Virus record (IMG/VR): IMGVR_UViG_3300031857_000409
Location: 1 to 43,448 of that record
Length of the DNA stretch: 43,448 bases
Strand: one strand, 5' to 3'
DNA from: a virus
Under the pieces are notes generated by a model. That model did no database searches. It was not told the DNA's origin and saw only the letters and a program-made list of their open reading frames with translations. Shown piece by piece: positions 6,422 through 11,934 of this stretch (position 1 is the first letter of the stretch; the number at the start of each line of letters is the position of its first letter). A program made the position numbers and the translations under genes.

Positions 6422-6682
6422 CTAGGGAAACCAAACAATTTGGCCGACCCGAACATCGGCAGACTTGTTCAAGTCCACCATGTCCGAGACAACCTCTCCT
6501 GTGAGGTGACGAGGAGTGCAGTACTCCTCTGCCAGACCCCACAGGGTGTCGCCGGGCGCAGCAGTAACCGAGGTCACACTGCACCTGATGGGCTCCTCGG
6601 ACGAAAGCTCGATGAGCCCCCATCCAAGAAGGATTGGGAGAAGGACAACCATGATCCTCCTCCTGATATAGACTGCCTTCAT
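6422..6682 (-). CDS. Membrane-anchored LysM protein, 86 aa (YneA/ChiZ-like layout)
   Basis: The start at 6682 follows AGAAAGGAGGCTGTC. The N-terminus MKAVYIRRRIMVVLLPILLG gives a positive stretch then one membrane helix to about residue 28, so the rest should face outward. The remainder is a LysM domain: VTAAPGDTLWGLAEEYC ... MVDLNKSADVRVGQIVWFP, with the hallmark GDTLW start, Asn in DLNK and the closing VG..W.P. A short anchor plus one LysM is the layout of SOS-induced division suppressors (Bacillus YneA, Mycobacterium ChiZ), so a role in arresting host division or binding host peptidoglycan is plausible. It has no catalytic domain, so it is not a lysin. It is the only gene between terminators 3 and 4. 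Confidence 0.85.
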   Translation of the reverse strand: MKAVYIRRRIMVVLLPILLGWGLIELSSEEPIRCSVTSVTAAPGDTLWGLAEEYCTPRHLTGEVVSDMVDLNKSADVRVGQIVWFP

Positions 6683-6758
6683 GACAGCCTCCTTTCTCCC
6701 ATTTGTAGGCATGAGATAAGCCTTCTTTGGGTTTCGCCGCGATCATAGATCTAGCATC

Positions 6759-6798
6759 TACCCATAAAAAGAAAAGCTCCTGCGTTTGCAACAGGAGC
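6759..6798 (-). terminator. Rho-independent terminator with ATGGGTA tag (copy 4)
   Basis: Leftward, GCTCCTG pairs with CAGGAGC around TTGCAAACG, followed by TTTTCTTTTT and ATGGGTAG. It lies 15 bases after the stop of the 56-residue gene. Confidence 0.85.
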
Positions 6799-6812
6799 CT
6801 TCCTTTTCTGGA

Positions 6813-6983
6813 CTACTTGCCCAGGTTGGACCTCAGGGCGTTGAGGTCCAGCTCACCCTCCTTGTCGAAGGTGATGGGGGAGGAGAGGCCGTTCTCCTCG
6901 GGGTGGATGTTCTCATCGGTCGGCTTTCCGATGAGGTCCCGCAGCTCTTCCAAGCTGGGGTTGGTGGGTTGCATTTCTGCCAT
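6813..6983 (-). CDS. Small acidic hypothetical protein, 56 aa
   Basis: The start at 6983 follows TAGGAGGTAGTC, the same ribosome-site wording as the genes at 7897 and 8421. The protein begins MAEMQPTNPSLEELRDLIGK and continues PTDENIHPEENGLSSPITFD to a helical end NALRSNLGK. It is acidic and probably partly disordered, with two short helices. It is a single-gene unit between terminators 4 and 5, with its own leader hairpin at 7011-7033. The function is unknown. Confidence 0.7.
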   Translation of the reverse strand: MAEMQPTNPSLEELRDLIGKPTDENIHPEENGLSSPITFDKEGELDLNALRSNLGK

Positions 6984-7010
6984 GACTACCTCCTAAGTGG
7001 TCATACCCGT

Positions 7011-7033
7011 GCACAGGTTTTTCCGTACTGTGC
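7011..7033 (-). promoter_or_regulatory. Leader hairpin before the 56-aa gene
   Basis: A perfect 6-bp stem, GCACAG with CTGTGC, closes an 11-base loop TACGGAAAAAC about 28 bases before the start codon. The loop begins TACG like two of the three GTTAAG-type loops (7415, 8448) but lacks GTTAAG, so it is a related but distinct member. Confidence 0.5.
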
Positions 7034-7073
7034 TACATACGGTTGTTGGGTAAGACCTTTGAGGTCTGCAAAC

Positions 7074-7115
7074 TACCCATGAAAAGAAAAGCTCCCTGCG
7101 CGCATGCAGAGAGCT
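7074..7115 (-). terminator. Rho-independent terminator with ATGGGTA tag (copy 5)
   Basis: Leftward, AGCTCTCTGC pairs with GCAGGGAGCT (one G-U) around ATGCGC, followed by TTTTCTTTTC and ATGGGTAG. It ends the gene for the 86-residue membrane protein 15 bases upstream. Confidence 0.85.
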
Positions 7116-7130
7116 CTCTTTTCTGGAGGA

Positions 7131-7391
7131 CTAGAGCGTCCAGTCCTCCTCTTCGTCCTCCTCGTTGTTTCCGAGGAAGAAGTCTTCCAGGACGCCCCGG
7201 TTGTAGGCGACCCACAGGCCACCTGCCACCAAGGTGACGAACACCAGACCCAGGGGGTTGATGGCCCCCAGGATGGTGAACGTGATCCCCAGCATGAAGC
7301 CGAGGATTGCAAACGCCCAGCTCACCACGGGGGTGAACAGGGCGATGACGACAGCCGCCACGATGGCGACTCGGTTAGTGTTGTTGAACAT
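7131..7391 (-). CDS. Small two-span membrane protein with acidic tail, 86 aa
   Basis: The start at 7391 follows CTAGGAGGAGTC. The N-terminus MFNNTNRVAIVAAVVIALFT opens a first hydrophobic segment. Together with FAILGFMLGITFTILGAI and LGLVFVTLVAGGLWVAY, two or three membrane helices run from about residue 7 to 64. The tail GNNEEDEEEDWTL is very acidic and probably cytoplasmic. It has no enzyme motif and no holin-specific feature beyond size; its place in the early module makes a holin less likely than a membrane-takeover protein. It is a single-gene unit with a GTTAAG-type leader hairpin at 7415-7437. Confidence 0.75.
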   Translation of the reverse strand: MFNNTNRVAIVAAVVIALFTPVVSWAFAILGFMLGITFTILGAINPLGLVFVTLVAGGLWVAYNRGVLEDFFLGNNEEDEEEDWTL

Positions 7392-7414
7392 GACTCCTCC
7401 TAGAGCATGTGCAT

Positions 7415-7437
7415 GACGAAACTTAACGTACTCCGTC
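7415..7437 (-). promoter_or_regulatory. GTTAAG-loop leader hairpin (copy 1)
   Basis: Leftward, GACGGAG pairs with TTTCGTC (two G-U) around the 9-base loop TACGTTAAG, about 24 bases before the start codon and just ahead of the ribosome site. The stem sequence differs from the copies at 7922 and 8448 while pairing is kept. Confidence 0.6.
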
Positions 7438-7458
7438 TGATTATTACGTTTGATGATA

Positions 7459-7475
7459 CGATGCGCCGCATCAAC
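7459..7475. repeat. Repeated GATGCGGCGCATC box (copy 1)
   Basis: The plus-strand reads CGATGCGCCGCATCAAC, matched at 7964-7980 with one change. It is nearly palindromic and lies about 20-40 bases further upstream than the leader hairpin in both units. It may be an operator or part of the early promoter; no standard -35/-10 pair can be placed on it with confidence. Confidence 0.5.
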
Positions 7476-7591
7476 AAAACCCTATGTTATTAACATGTCT
7501 CACGACACATTCATGCTGGGGTACATTCGCATGGTTCTCGTTGTCAGTTTATTTATAGTCCCCAACAACCAGGACTTCGGGATCATATAGA

Positions 7592-7631
7592 TACCCATAA
7601 AGAGAAAAGCCTCTGGGCACATCCAGAGGCT
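7592..7631 (-). terminator. Rho-independent terminator with ATGGGTA tag (copy 6)
   Basis: Leftward, AGCCTCTGG pairs perfectly with CCAGAGGCT around ATGTGC, followed by TTTTCTCTTT and ATGGGTAT. It ends the 83-residue gene 15 bases upstream. The interval 7392-7591 beyond it holds the leader of the membrane-protein gene and no other gene I can support. Confidence 0.85.
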
Positions 7632-7645
7632 ATCTCTTTCACTTA

Positions 7646-7897
7646 TCAGGCGAGGTGAATGGTGTGGTGGGTGACCACCGTGTTGTTCCAGTTGGTGTGA
7701 GCGACGATGGCCACACGCTTCCCGGTGAACTCCCGCATGAACCACTGCGGGTCATTGTGGGTGTGGTTGAAGAGGACCGAGTCGGTCTCGCCACCACCAT
7801 TGGCACGGATCCACACGTGGACACCATCGTGTCCAACGACCTTGCCTGTGTAGACGAGGTCTCCGTTGATTGCCGTGTTGTTACGGGTAATGTACAT
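7646..7897 (-). CDS. Small beta-rich hypothetical protein, 83 aa
   Basis: The start at 7897 is chosen from TTGGAGGTAGTC-ATG; four upstream codons in frame have no ribosome site. The protein begins MYITRNNTAINGDLVYTGKV and is made of short beta strands (GHDGVHVWIRANGGG, KRVAIVAHTNWNNTVVTHHT) with many His and Asn residues, probably a small barrel such as an SH3-like or OB-like fold. It has no cysteines. It is a single-gene unit between terminators 6 and 7 with a GTTAAG hairpin in the leader and a 42-base leader repeat shared with the 8421 gene. The function is unknown. Confidence 0.75.
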   Translation of the reverse strand: MYITRNNTAINGDLVYTGKVVGHDGVHVWIRANGGGETDSVLFNHTHNDPQWFMREFTGKRVAIVAHTNWNNTVVTHHTIHLA

Positions 7898-7921
7898 GAC
7901 TACCTCCAAGTAGTATGCTTT

Positions 7922-7942
7922 GTCTGACTTAACCCATCAGAC
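7922..7942 (-). promoter_or_regulatory. GTTAAG-loop leader hairpin (copy 2)
   Basis: Leftward, GTCTGA pairs perfectly with TCAGAC around the 9-base loop TGGGTTAAG, about 25 bases before the start codon of the 83-residue gene. It has the same length and place as the copy at 8448, with an unrelated but still complementary stem. Confidence 0.65.
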
Positions 7943-7963
7943 GTGATTATTGGGTTGTTAATG

Positions 7964-7980
7964 CGATGTGCCGCATCAAC
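7964..7980. repeat. Repeated GATGCGGCGCATC box (copy 2)
   Basis: The plus strand reads CGATGTGCCGCATCAAC, one base different from 7459-7475, again upstream of a GTTAAG hairpin. It is next to the 42-base leader repeat at 7984-8025. Confidence 0.5.
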
Positions 7981-7983
7981 GAT

Positions 7984-8025
7984 ATGCACTGTTTTACTTG
8001 CCAGCATGATTGCAAGGTTCTTTCT
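7984..8025 (-). repeat. 42-base leader repeat (copy 1)
   Basis: This block matches 8507-8548 at 39 of 42 positions. Leftward it begins AGAAAGAACCTTGC and ends GGCAAGTAAAACAGTGCAT. CTTGC and GGCAAG can pair to form a hairpin within it. It lies between the terminator tag and the leader hairpin, where the promoter of each unit must be, so it is the best candidate for the early promoter or its operator. Confidence 0.7.
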
Positions 8026-8064
8026 GTATCTTCGGATCAGACCCCTAGGATGAGGTTGTTAACC

Positions 8065-8104
8065 TACCCATAAAGAAAAAAGCCCCTGTACACACACAGG
8101 GGCT
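8065..8104 (-). terminator. Rho-independent terminator with ATGGGTA tag (copy 7)
   Basis: Leftward, AGCCCCTGT pairs perfectly with ACAGGGGCT around GTGTGT, followed by TTTTTTCTTT and ATGGGTAG. It ends the 100-residue gene 15 bases upstream. Confidence 0.85.
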
Positions 8105-8118
8105 CTCTCCTTCATCCG

Positions 8119-8421
8119 TCAGAGCTCGATGCTCGGACGGGTGGTCTTCTCCTTCTCGATGAGGCCGTTCTCACGACCCCACTTCAGGAGAGTGGTGATC
8201 TCCACCTCCATGGTCTGCTGACCATAGCGGAAGACCATCTTTGCGGGTCCGTACTTGCGCACGTCCACCGCCTTGCCATCCCCGCCATGAGCGGAGATGT
8301 ATGCCCTCAAGAGCTTCTCGTGAAGCTCCTGCTGACGGAAGATATCGCCAAGGCCAGCAAAGGCCCCGGCAATACCATCCATGATCTGCCGAAGGTCCTC
8401 GGCAGCACGGTCGTTGCTCAT
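8119..8421 (-). CDS. Hypothetical protein, 100 aa, first gene of the leftward module
   Basis: The start at 8421 follows TGGGAGGTAGATT. The protein begins MSNDRAAEDLRQIMDGIAGA; the first half is helical (FAGLGDIFRQQELHEKLLRA) and the second half has strands (AKMVFRYGQQTMEVEITTLL) and an acidic/basic tail. It has no cysteines or membrane span. It is the first gene of the leftward block, so its promoter in 8422-8600 should fire first. It is a single-gene unit ended by terminator copy 7. The function is unknown. Confidence 0.75.
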   Translation of the reverse strand: MSNDRAAEDLRQIMDGIAGAFAGLGDIFRQQELHEKLLRAYISAHGGDGKAVDVRKYGPAKMVFRYGQQTMEVEITTLLKWGRENGLIEKEKTTRPSIEL

Positions 8422-8447
8422 AATCTACCTCCCAGTAGTGCAACGGT

Positions 8448-8468
8448 GCACGGCTTAACGTACCGTAC
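8448..8468 (-). promoter_or_regulatory. GTTAAG-loop leader hairpin (copy 3)
   Basis: Leftward, GTACGG pairs with CCGTGC (one G-U) around the 9-base loop TACGTTAAG, about 26 bases before the start codon of the 100-residue gene. With copies 1 and 2 it shows changed stems, kept pairing and a constant loop. Confidence 0.65.
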
Positions 8469-8506
8469 GTGGTGATCACGTGTGCGCATGGTGTGTCATA
8501 CGACTA

Positions 8507-8548
8507 ATGCGCTGTTTTACTTGCCAGCATCATCGCAAGGTTCTTTCT
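8507..8548 (-). repeat. 42-base leader repeat (copy 2)
   Basis: It matches 7984-8025 at 39 of 42 positions and has the same position relative to the leader hairpin of the gene it serves. The differences fall in the loop of the CTTGC/GCAAG stem and near the ACAGCGCAT end. Confidence 0.7.
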
Positions 8549-8745
8549 CCTCTTCTTTATCCTCCTAGAAGACAGGAGGGGACCCCATACCCGGGTGGGC
8601 TCGTTAAAGCTTTGTGACGGGCATAGTATCCATAGGTTCCCCCCCATAAATTTTCCCCTATTTTTACCCTATAATGACTTTTATATATTCTTATATATGT
8701 TCACATAGGTTCGCCAAAAAAATCCAAGAAATATCCCAGAACGAG

Positions 8746-8774
8746 TTGACACATCCACCACTACCCGATAGATT
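8746..8774 (+). promoter_or_regulatory. Sigma-70-type promoter, rightward
   Basis: A perfect TTGACA at 8746-8751 and TAGATT at 8769-8774 are separated by exactly 17 bases. Transcription would begin about 75 bases before the 58-residue gene at 8860. It is the clearest -35 box in the right-hand strand of this interval. Confidence 0.65.
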
Positions 8775-8859
8775 GCTCCCTGTTGGTCACTTCCAGACAA
8801 AGTGGCCGGCTAAAACAAATAAGATACAATCCCTTATACCAAAGGAGAAGAAAACCAAA

Positions 8860-9036
8860 ATGCCCACCAACCCTGTAGACCACCTTGACCCAGAAGACTT
8901 CTATCGTCTAGAGACAGAAGAAGAGGTCAACCAGTTCATAGAGTCATACCAAATCGGCGGCTTTGACAAATACAGAGAGTCTGCCTATGGAGACTATGAC
9001 ATAGACAACTACGGATGGGATGACTACTCCTACTAG
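8860..9036 (+). CDS. Small acidic tyrosine-rich protein, 58 aa
   Basis: The start at 8860 is chosen because AAAGGAGAAG precedes it; the frame is open upstream without a ribosome site. The protein begins MPTNPVDHLDPEDFYRLETE and ends with a striking acidic/aromatic tail (YGDYDIDNYGWDDYSY). The charge is strongly negative. Such acidic mimics are common among phage proteins that block host DNA-binding enzymes, but no specific family is recognised. It is transcribed from the promoter at 8746 together with the next gene. Confidence 0.65.
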   Translation: MPTNPVDHLDPEDFYRLETEEEVNQFIESYQIGGFDKYRESAYGDYDIDNYGWDDYSY

Positions 9037-9089
9037 AGTGGCCCATAATAATATTTCAAACTAGAATAAGAAAGCCCACTAAAATTCAA

Positions 9090-9659
9090 ATGAACACAAA
9101 TACAATGCCAAACAACATACTGGTAGGATCAGAGAAGCTTTTCAGAACAAAAGCTCCTTGGAGAATATCACATTCCCTCTATGGAGAGATGACCAAAGAT
9201 CATTCCTGTATTCTATTCAACTATAATCTCAATGTATTATCACCAACCAAAGTAGCAAAGCACATAGGTCGCCATATCTATGATAAAGCACAACATCCCC
9301 ATGAAAAGATCACCTTCATAGGAATAGGTAGAGATACAGAGATTCTCTATGAATTGAATGAGCTAGGATTTGTGTTTGACGCAGCGGTTTTGGTCAATCA
9401 CGAAATGAATCCAAAGATGTTTGAAGCCGGCTTTGAGAGAACAGCCATCTACAACTTTTGTACGAAGGTACACGAATACAAAGATTCCATCATTCAGGGA
9501 GCTGAATGTAACGAATACGTGAGAACATATGTTCCGGCCCATATGTCAAATAGACTCGCAAAAGAGATCTTTGGCAATGTGGTTTATCAGAGCTATGAAG
9601 TGAACTACCTCAATGATGTGGTTCCAACCTTCAAATACTTAGAAGATATTCCAGCCTAG
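9090..9659 (+). CDS. Hypothetical protein, 189 aa, alpha/beta fold
   Basis: The ATG at 9090 begins MNTNTMPNNILVGSEKLFRT. A second ATG at residue 6 is possible, and neither has a good ribosome site. The middle shows an alternating strand-helix pattern (SCILFNYNLNVLSP, KITFIGIGRDTEILYELNEL, GFVFDAAVLVNHEMN), like an alpha/beta hydrolase or Rossmann core. A hydrolase G-x-S-x-G elbow is absent; the equivalent place reads GIGRD, so hydrolase activity is unlikely. A His occurs in VPAHMS near the end. It is followed by a convergent leftward gene; no clear terminator is seen in 9660-9685. Confidence 0.65.
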   Translation: MNTNTMPNNILVGSEKLFRTKAPWRISHSLYGEMTKDHSCILFNYNLNVLSPTKVAKHIGRHIYDKAQHPHEKITFIGIGRDTEILYELNELGFVFDAAVLVNHEMNPKMFEAGFERTAIYNFCTKVHEYKDSIIQGAECNEYVRTYVPAHMSNRLAKEIFGNVVYQSYEVNYLNDVVPTFKYLEDIPA

Positions 9660-9685
9660 ACAAATCAAAACAAAAACAAGAAGAG

Positions 9686-9979
9686 CTAGATTTCCTCAGG
9701 GTTGACCACATAGATGTTCGGCCCCGAGGGATCTAGCTCTCTTACTATGTCTTCCACAGGCTTGTTGAGAAAAGTACTCATGTCAGTCAACAGGGACCAC
9801 TGATCCTTGTCGAACACTGAGACCACCATCATCTCATCTTTGTTCGTATGAAACGTCATAGTATAGTCTCTTGATTCGTCGCCCTCATTGGACTCCCACT
9901 CAAGCTCCATCATCCCCTTGTCGTCTTTCGACACAAGGCCCTTCAGAATCTTCTGTACGGTTTCCCAGAATGGATCCAT
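9686..9979 (-). CDS. Hypothetical acidic protein, 97 aa
   Basis: The protein begins MDPFWETVQKILKGLVSKDD and alternates helices with short strands (YTMTFHTNKDEMMVVSVFDK). It is acidic, with a tail NIYVVNPEEI and no cysteines. It is the last gene of the leftward recA cluster. The 120 bases upstream (9980-10099) are AT-rich with a run of nine T on the coding strand near 10030, but have no hairpin, so whether it is separately transcribed is unclear. The ribosome site is GACAGGAAGTTCATCAAT, placed somewhat far from the ATG. The family is unknown. Confidence 0.65.
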   Translation of the reverse strand: MDPFWETVQKILKGLVSKDDKGMMELEWESNEGDESRDYTMTFHTNKDEMMVVSVFDKDQWSLLTDMSTFLNKPVEDIVRELDPSGPNIYVVNPEEI

Positions 9980-10099
9980 ATTGATGAACTTCCTGTCTAC
10001 CTGTTGTCTGTATATAAAAAGTCTATTATGTATTTAAAAAAAAATTACTGGCGCAAAAAATTTGGCGTCGGGTTTTGGATGTTATAGTAACTTAAAGAT

Positions 10100-10327
10100 T
10101 TACTTTTTATTATGAAGATAGGTAAGAAGATTGTCTAAAGCCAGGGATACTTTTGCGAGCTGTGTCTCCAGCTTTTCCAGATAAGAAGTAGAAATTCCAA
10201 CGGTAAGCTGAGCTCTGGCCTCTTCTGTTTGGATGGGGTTTAAGACAAAGTCGTAGTAGTAGTTGGGCGACTGGACTTTCTCTTTGTTGAAATCTACAGA
10301 TATAATATTTTGTATATCGTCATTCAT
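10100..10327 (-). CDS. Hypothetical protein, 75 aa
   Basis: The protein begins MNDDIQNIISVDFNKEKVQS, has a tyrosine-rich patch (NYYYDFVLN) and then a long helix (YLEKLETQLAKVSLALDNLL) that could form a coiled coil. Its ATG overlaps the end of the upstream 54-residue gene by 8 bases, indicating coupled translation in the recA operon. The function is unknown; by position it may be an accessory to recombination. Confidence 0.65.
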   Translation of the reverse strand: MNDDIQNIISVDFNKEKVQSPNYYYDFVLNPIQTEEARAQLTVGISTSYLEKLETQLAKVSLALDNLLTYLHNKK

Positions 10328-10484
10328 CTACTATCTCGATCCACTTGTCTCCACACTCTCTGCACTCCACACCATATCTGGCACACTCCCCCTCTTTGGG
10401 AGGAAGCGCCGATATGACGAAGTCGGGCGGTATTGGGCAATCAGCACAAGGCTCTGGATTGATTGCGTCAGCTGCTCTTGACAT
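10320..10484 (-). CDS. Small zinc-ribbon-like protein, 54 aa
   Basis: The protein starts MSRAADAINPEPCADCPIPP and contains CADC, then CARYGVECREC. The C-x2-C ... C-x6-C-x2-C arrangement could form a zinc ribbon, with a terminal strand DKWIEIVDE. It overlaps the end of recA by 17 bases in another frame and the next gene by 8 bases, so the three genes form a tightly coupled set. Overlap at both ends and a dense cysteine pattern make this a real gene despite its size. The zinc role is inference from spacing. Confidence 0.7.
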   Translation of the reverse strand: MSRAADAINPEPCADCPIPPDFVISALPPKEGECARYGVECRECGDKWIEIVDE

Positions 10485-11451
10485 TGTTTAACTCTTCTTT
10501 GACCTGATTGAACATCTCATCATTTGTTCTGAGCTCATTCAGAGCGTTCTCTCTACCCTGAGCAAAGAGCTCGCCATTGTAATAGATCCATGCGCCCTTT
10601 TGACTGAACACACCTTGGTCAATAGCAACATCAAGTACGCACCCGTATTGATCGATACCTTTACCGTAGAGGATGTTGAACTCTGTAACCTTCATTGGTG
10701 GGGCCATCTTATTCTTGATGATCTTGACCTTTGAGGTAATACCAACTGCGTTGCCAGCCTTGTCCTTTAGATCTTCCTTCTTACGGATATCTATTCTGAC
10801 AGATGCGGCAAACTTAAGGGCCATTCCACCTGGAGTTGTCTCAGGGTTACCGAACATGATACCGATCTTGTTGCGCAGCTGATTAATAAAAATCAAAAGA
10901 GTCTTGTGCTGATTAGCAAGACCGACAAGCTTTCTCATGGCCTTGGCCATCATTCTCGCCTGAAGTCCCATCTGCTGAGCTTCCATCTCGCCTTCAAGCT
11001 CAGCCTTAGGAATCAGAGAAGCAACAGAGTCAATTACGATAACTCCGAGCTCTCCTGTTCTAATGAGCTTGTCCACGATCTCAAGAGCCTGCTCGCCGTA
11101 GTCGGGCTGTGCAAGAAGAAGATTATCAAGATCAATGCCGACCGCCTGCATATAGACGGGATCAAGCGCGTGCTCAGCATCAACATAGGCACAACGTAGA
11201 CCAGACTTTTGAGCCTGTGCTACAACAGAGAGGGCAAGAGTGGACTTGCCTGACGACTCGGGTCCGTAGATTTCTACGATCCTACCTTTTGGTAATCCGC
11301 CAATACCAAGTGCTCTATCCAAAGACATTGCTCCTGTTGGAATTGCCGGCCAAGATTCAAACTCGGTGGTACCGAGTCGCATTACTGAGCCAGAACCGAA
11401 TTGCTTTTCAATCTGAGCAATTGCGATCTCTAACTGCTTTGACTCTTCCAT
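10468..11451 (-). CDS. recA: RecA recombinase, 327 aa
   Basis: This is a complete RecA-family ATPase: it forms filaments on single-stranded DNA, pairs homologous strands and may stimulate LexA-type cleavage. The Walker A motif GPESSGKST is at residues 63-71 and is followed by YVDAEHALDP. The Walker B region is VIVIDSVASL, and the DNA-binding loops lie in GEMEAQQMGLQARMMAKAMR and INQLRNKIGIMFGNPETTPG. The start MEESKQLEIAIAQIEKQFGS matches the family N-terminus with no extension. The acidic C-terminal tail of bacterial RecA is short or missing (ends NNVKSS), as in many phage RecAs. The upstream promoter (11495-11523) is near consensus. No LexA-like box is obvious, so expression is probably constitutive or early. 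Confidence 0.97.
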   Translation of the reverse strand: MEESKQLEIAIAQIEKQFGSGSVMRLGTTEFESWPAIPTGAMSLDRALGIGGLPKGRIVEIYGPESSGKSTLALSVVAQAQKSGLRCAYVDAEHALDPVYMQAVGIDLDNLLLAQPDYGEQALEIVDKLIRTGELGVIVIDSVASLIPKAELEGEMEAQQMGLQARMMAKAMRKLVGLANQHKTLLIFINQLRNKIGIMFGNPETTPGGMALKFAASVRIDIRKKEDLKDKAGNAVGITSKVKIIKNKMAPPMKVTEFNILYGKGIDQYGCVLDVAIDQGVFSQKGAWIYYNGELFAQGRENALNELRTNDEMFNQVKEELNNVKSS

Positions 11452-11494
11452 TTTTAGTTAATCCTACTTTCGTATTTTAGTTAGGCTTGATGAC

Positions 11495-11523
11495 ATTATA
11501 TCAGGCTTGCGAGGCCTTGTCAG
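11495..11523 (-). promoter_or_regulatory. Near-consensus promoter for recA
   Basis: Leftward, CTGACA (11523-11518) and TATAAT (11500-11495) are 17 bases apart, with a TGA immediately before the -10 that adds an extended -10. It lies inside the last codons of the small gene that ends at 11501. The transcript would start about 35-40 bases before the recA ATG. Confidence 0.8.
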
Positions 11524-11677
11524 ATTTAATAAACTTGATTCGTTCCATGACTTTATTTTCAAGCTGTTGCATCTCGACTCTTGTTTGATAGTCTGCGCCC
11601 AAAACATTATTTCTTATCTTCTCCAGTAGAGCATAGAGTTTCTTTAGCTGGATTTCTTTTCCGTTCATCTTGTACAT
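11501..11677 (-). CDS. Small helical, probably coiled-coil protein, 58 aa
   Basis: The protein begins MYKMNGKEIQLKKLYALLEK and is one long charged helix (VEMQQLENKVMERIKFIKSD). The start follows AAAGGCGGAAAAACC, a fair ribosome site. Its last codons contain the recA promoter. It begins back to back with the rightward 50-residue gene at 11742. The function is unknown. Confidence 0.65.
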   Translation of the reverse strand: MYKMNGKEIQLKKLYALLEKIRNNVLGADYQTRVEMQQLENKVMERIKFIKSDKASQA

Positions 11678-11696
11678 GGTTTTTCCGCCTTTATAG

Positions 11697-11705
11697 TGGT
11701 ATAAT
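11697..11705 (+). promoter_or_regulatory. Extended -10 promoter, rightward
   Basis: TGGTATAAT gives the TG-n-TATAAT extended -10 form, 37 bases before the GTG start at 11742. No good -35 is present, as expected for this promoter type. Confidence 0.5.
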
Positions 11706-11741
11706 AAATGTCATCTAGTATAGCATTTAATAGGAGCATTA

Positions 11742-11894
11742 GTGAGCAGAAAAGTAGAAACCCACCCAGATTTTATTCGCGCAAAAATACTTTTAAACAA
11801 AAGATTTCACACACCTCATGATCTTATTGTTTACTGGTCCATGAGTGGCCCATGCAGAGAGCCTCATCCGGAGATAGAAGATATTTCCGAGTAA
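11742..11894 (+). CDS. Small hypothetical protein, 50 aa, GTG start
   Basis: The start GTG at 11742 follows TAGGAGCATTA. The protein begins MSRKVETHPDFIRAKILLNK and continues RFHTPHDLIVYWSMSGPCRE to an acidic end PEIEDISE. It is probably a small mixed fold with one cysteine. It has its own extended -10 promoter, and two more promoters lie directly after it, so it is a short independent unit. The family is unknown. Confidence 0.6.
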   Translation: MSRKVETHPDFIRAKILLNKRFHTPHDLIVYWSMSGPCREPHPEIEDISE

Positions 11895-11898
11895 GCAC

Positions 11899-11929
11899 TT
11901 GACAGCTGGCTTGACAGCTATGCTATACT
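11899..11929 (+). promoter_or_regulatory. Promoter with tandem TTGACAGCT boxes
   Basis: TTGACAGCT occurs twice (11899-11907 and 11911-11919), followed by TGCTATACT (extended -10 at 11921-11929). The first box lies 19 bases from the -10, long but workable with an extended -10. The second copy between -35 and -10 could be an operator. Transcription would start near 11936, at the candidate structured RNA. Confidence 0.5.
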
Positions 11930-11934
11930 GGGTA

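Larger units (their letters stand above)
8422..8859. other. Divergent control interval at the composition boundary
   Basis: No gene is supported. The left part is the GC-rich leader of the 8421 gene, with a GTTAAG hairpin (8448-8468) and the second 42-base repeat (8507-8548). Around 8560-8600 are CTCCT and AGGAGG stretches that can pair. From about 8640 the DNA turns AT-rich (TTTATATATTCTTATATATG) and contains a TATAAT at 8670-8675. CATAGGTTC occurs twice (near 8630 and 8704). A consensus-like rightward promoter is at 8746-8774. Transcription diverges from this interval, leftward into the early block and rightward into two small genes. Confidence 0.6.
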
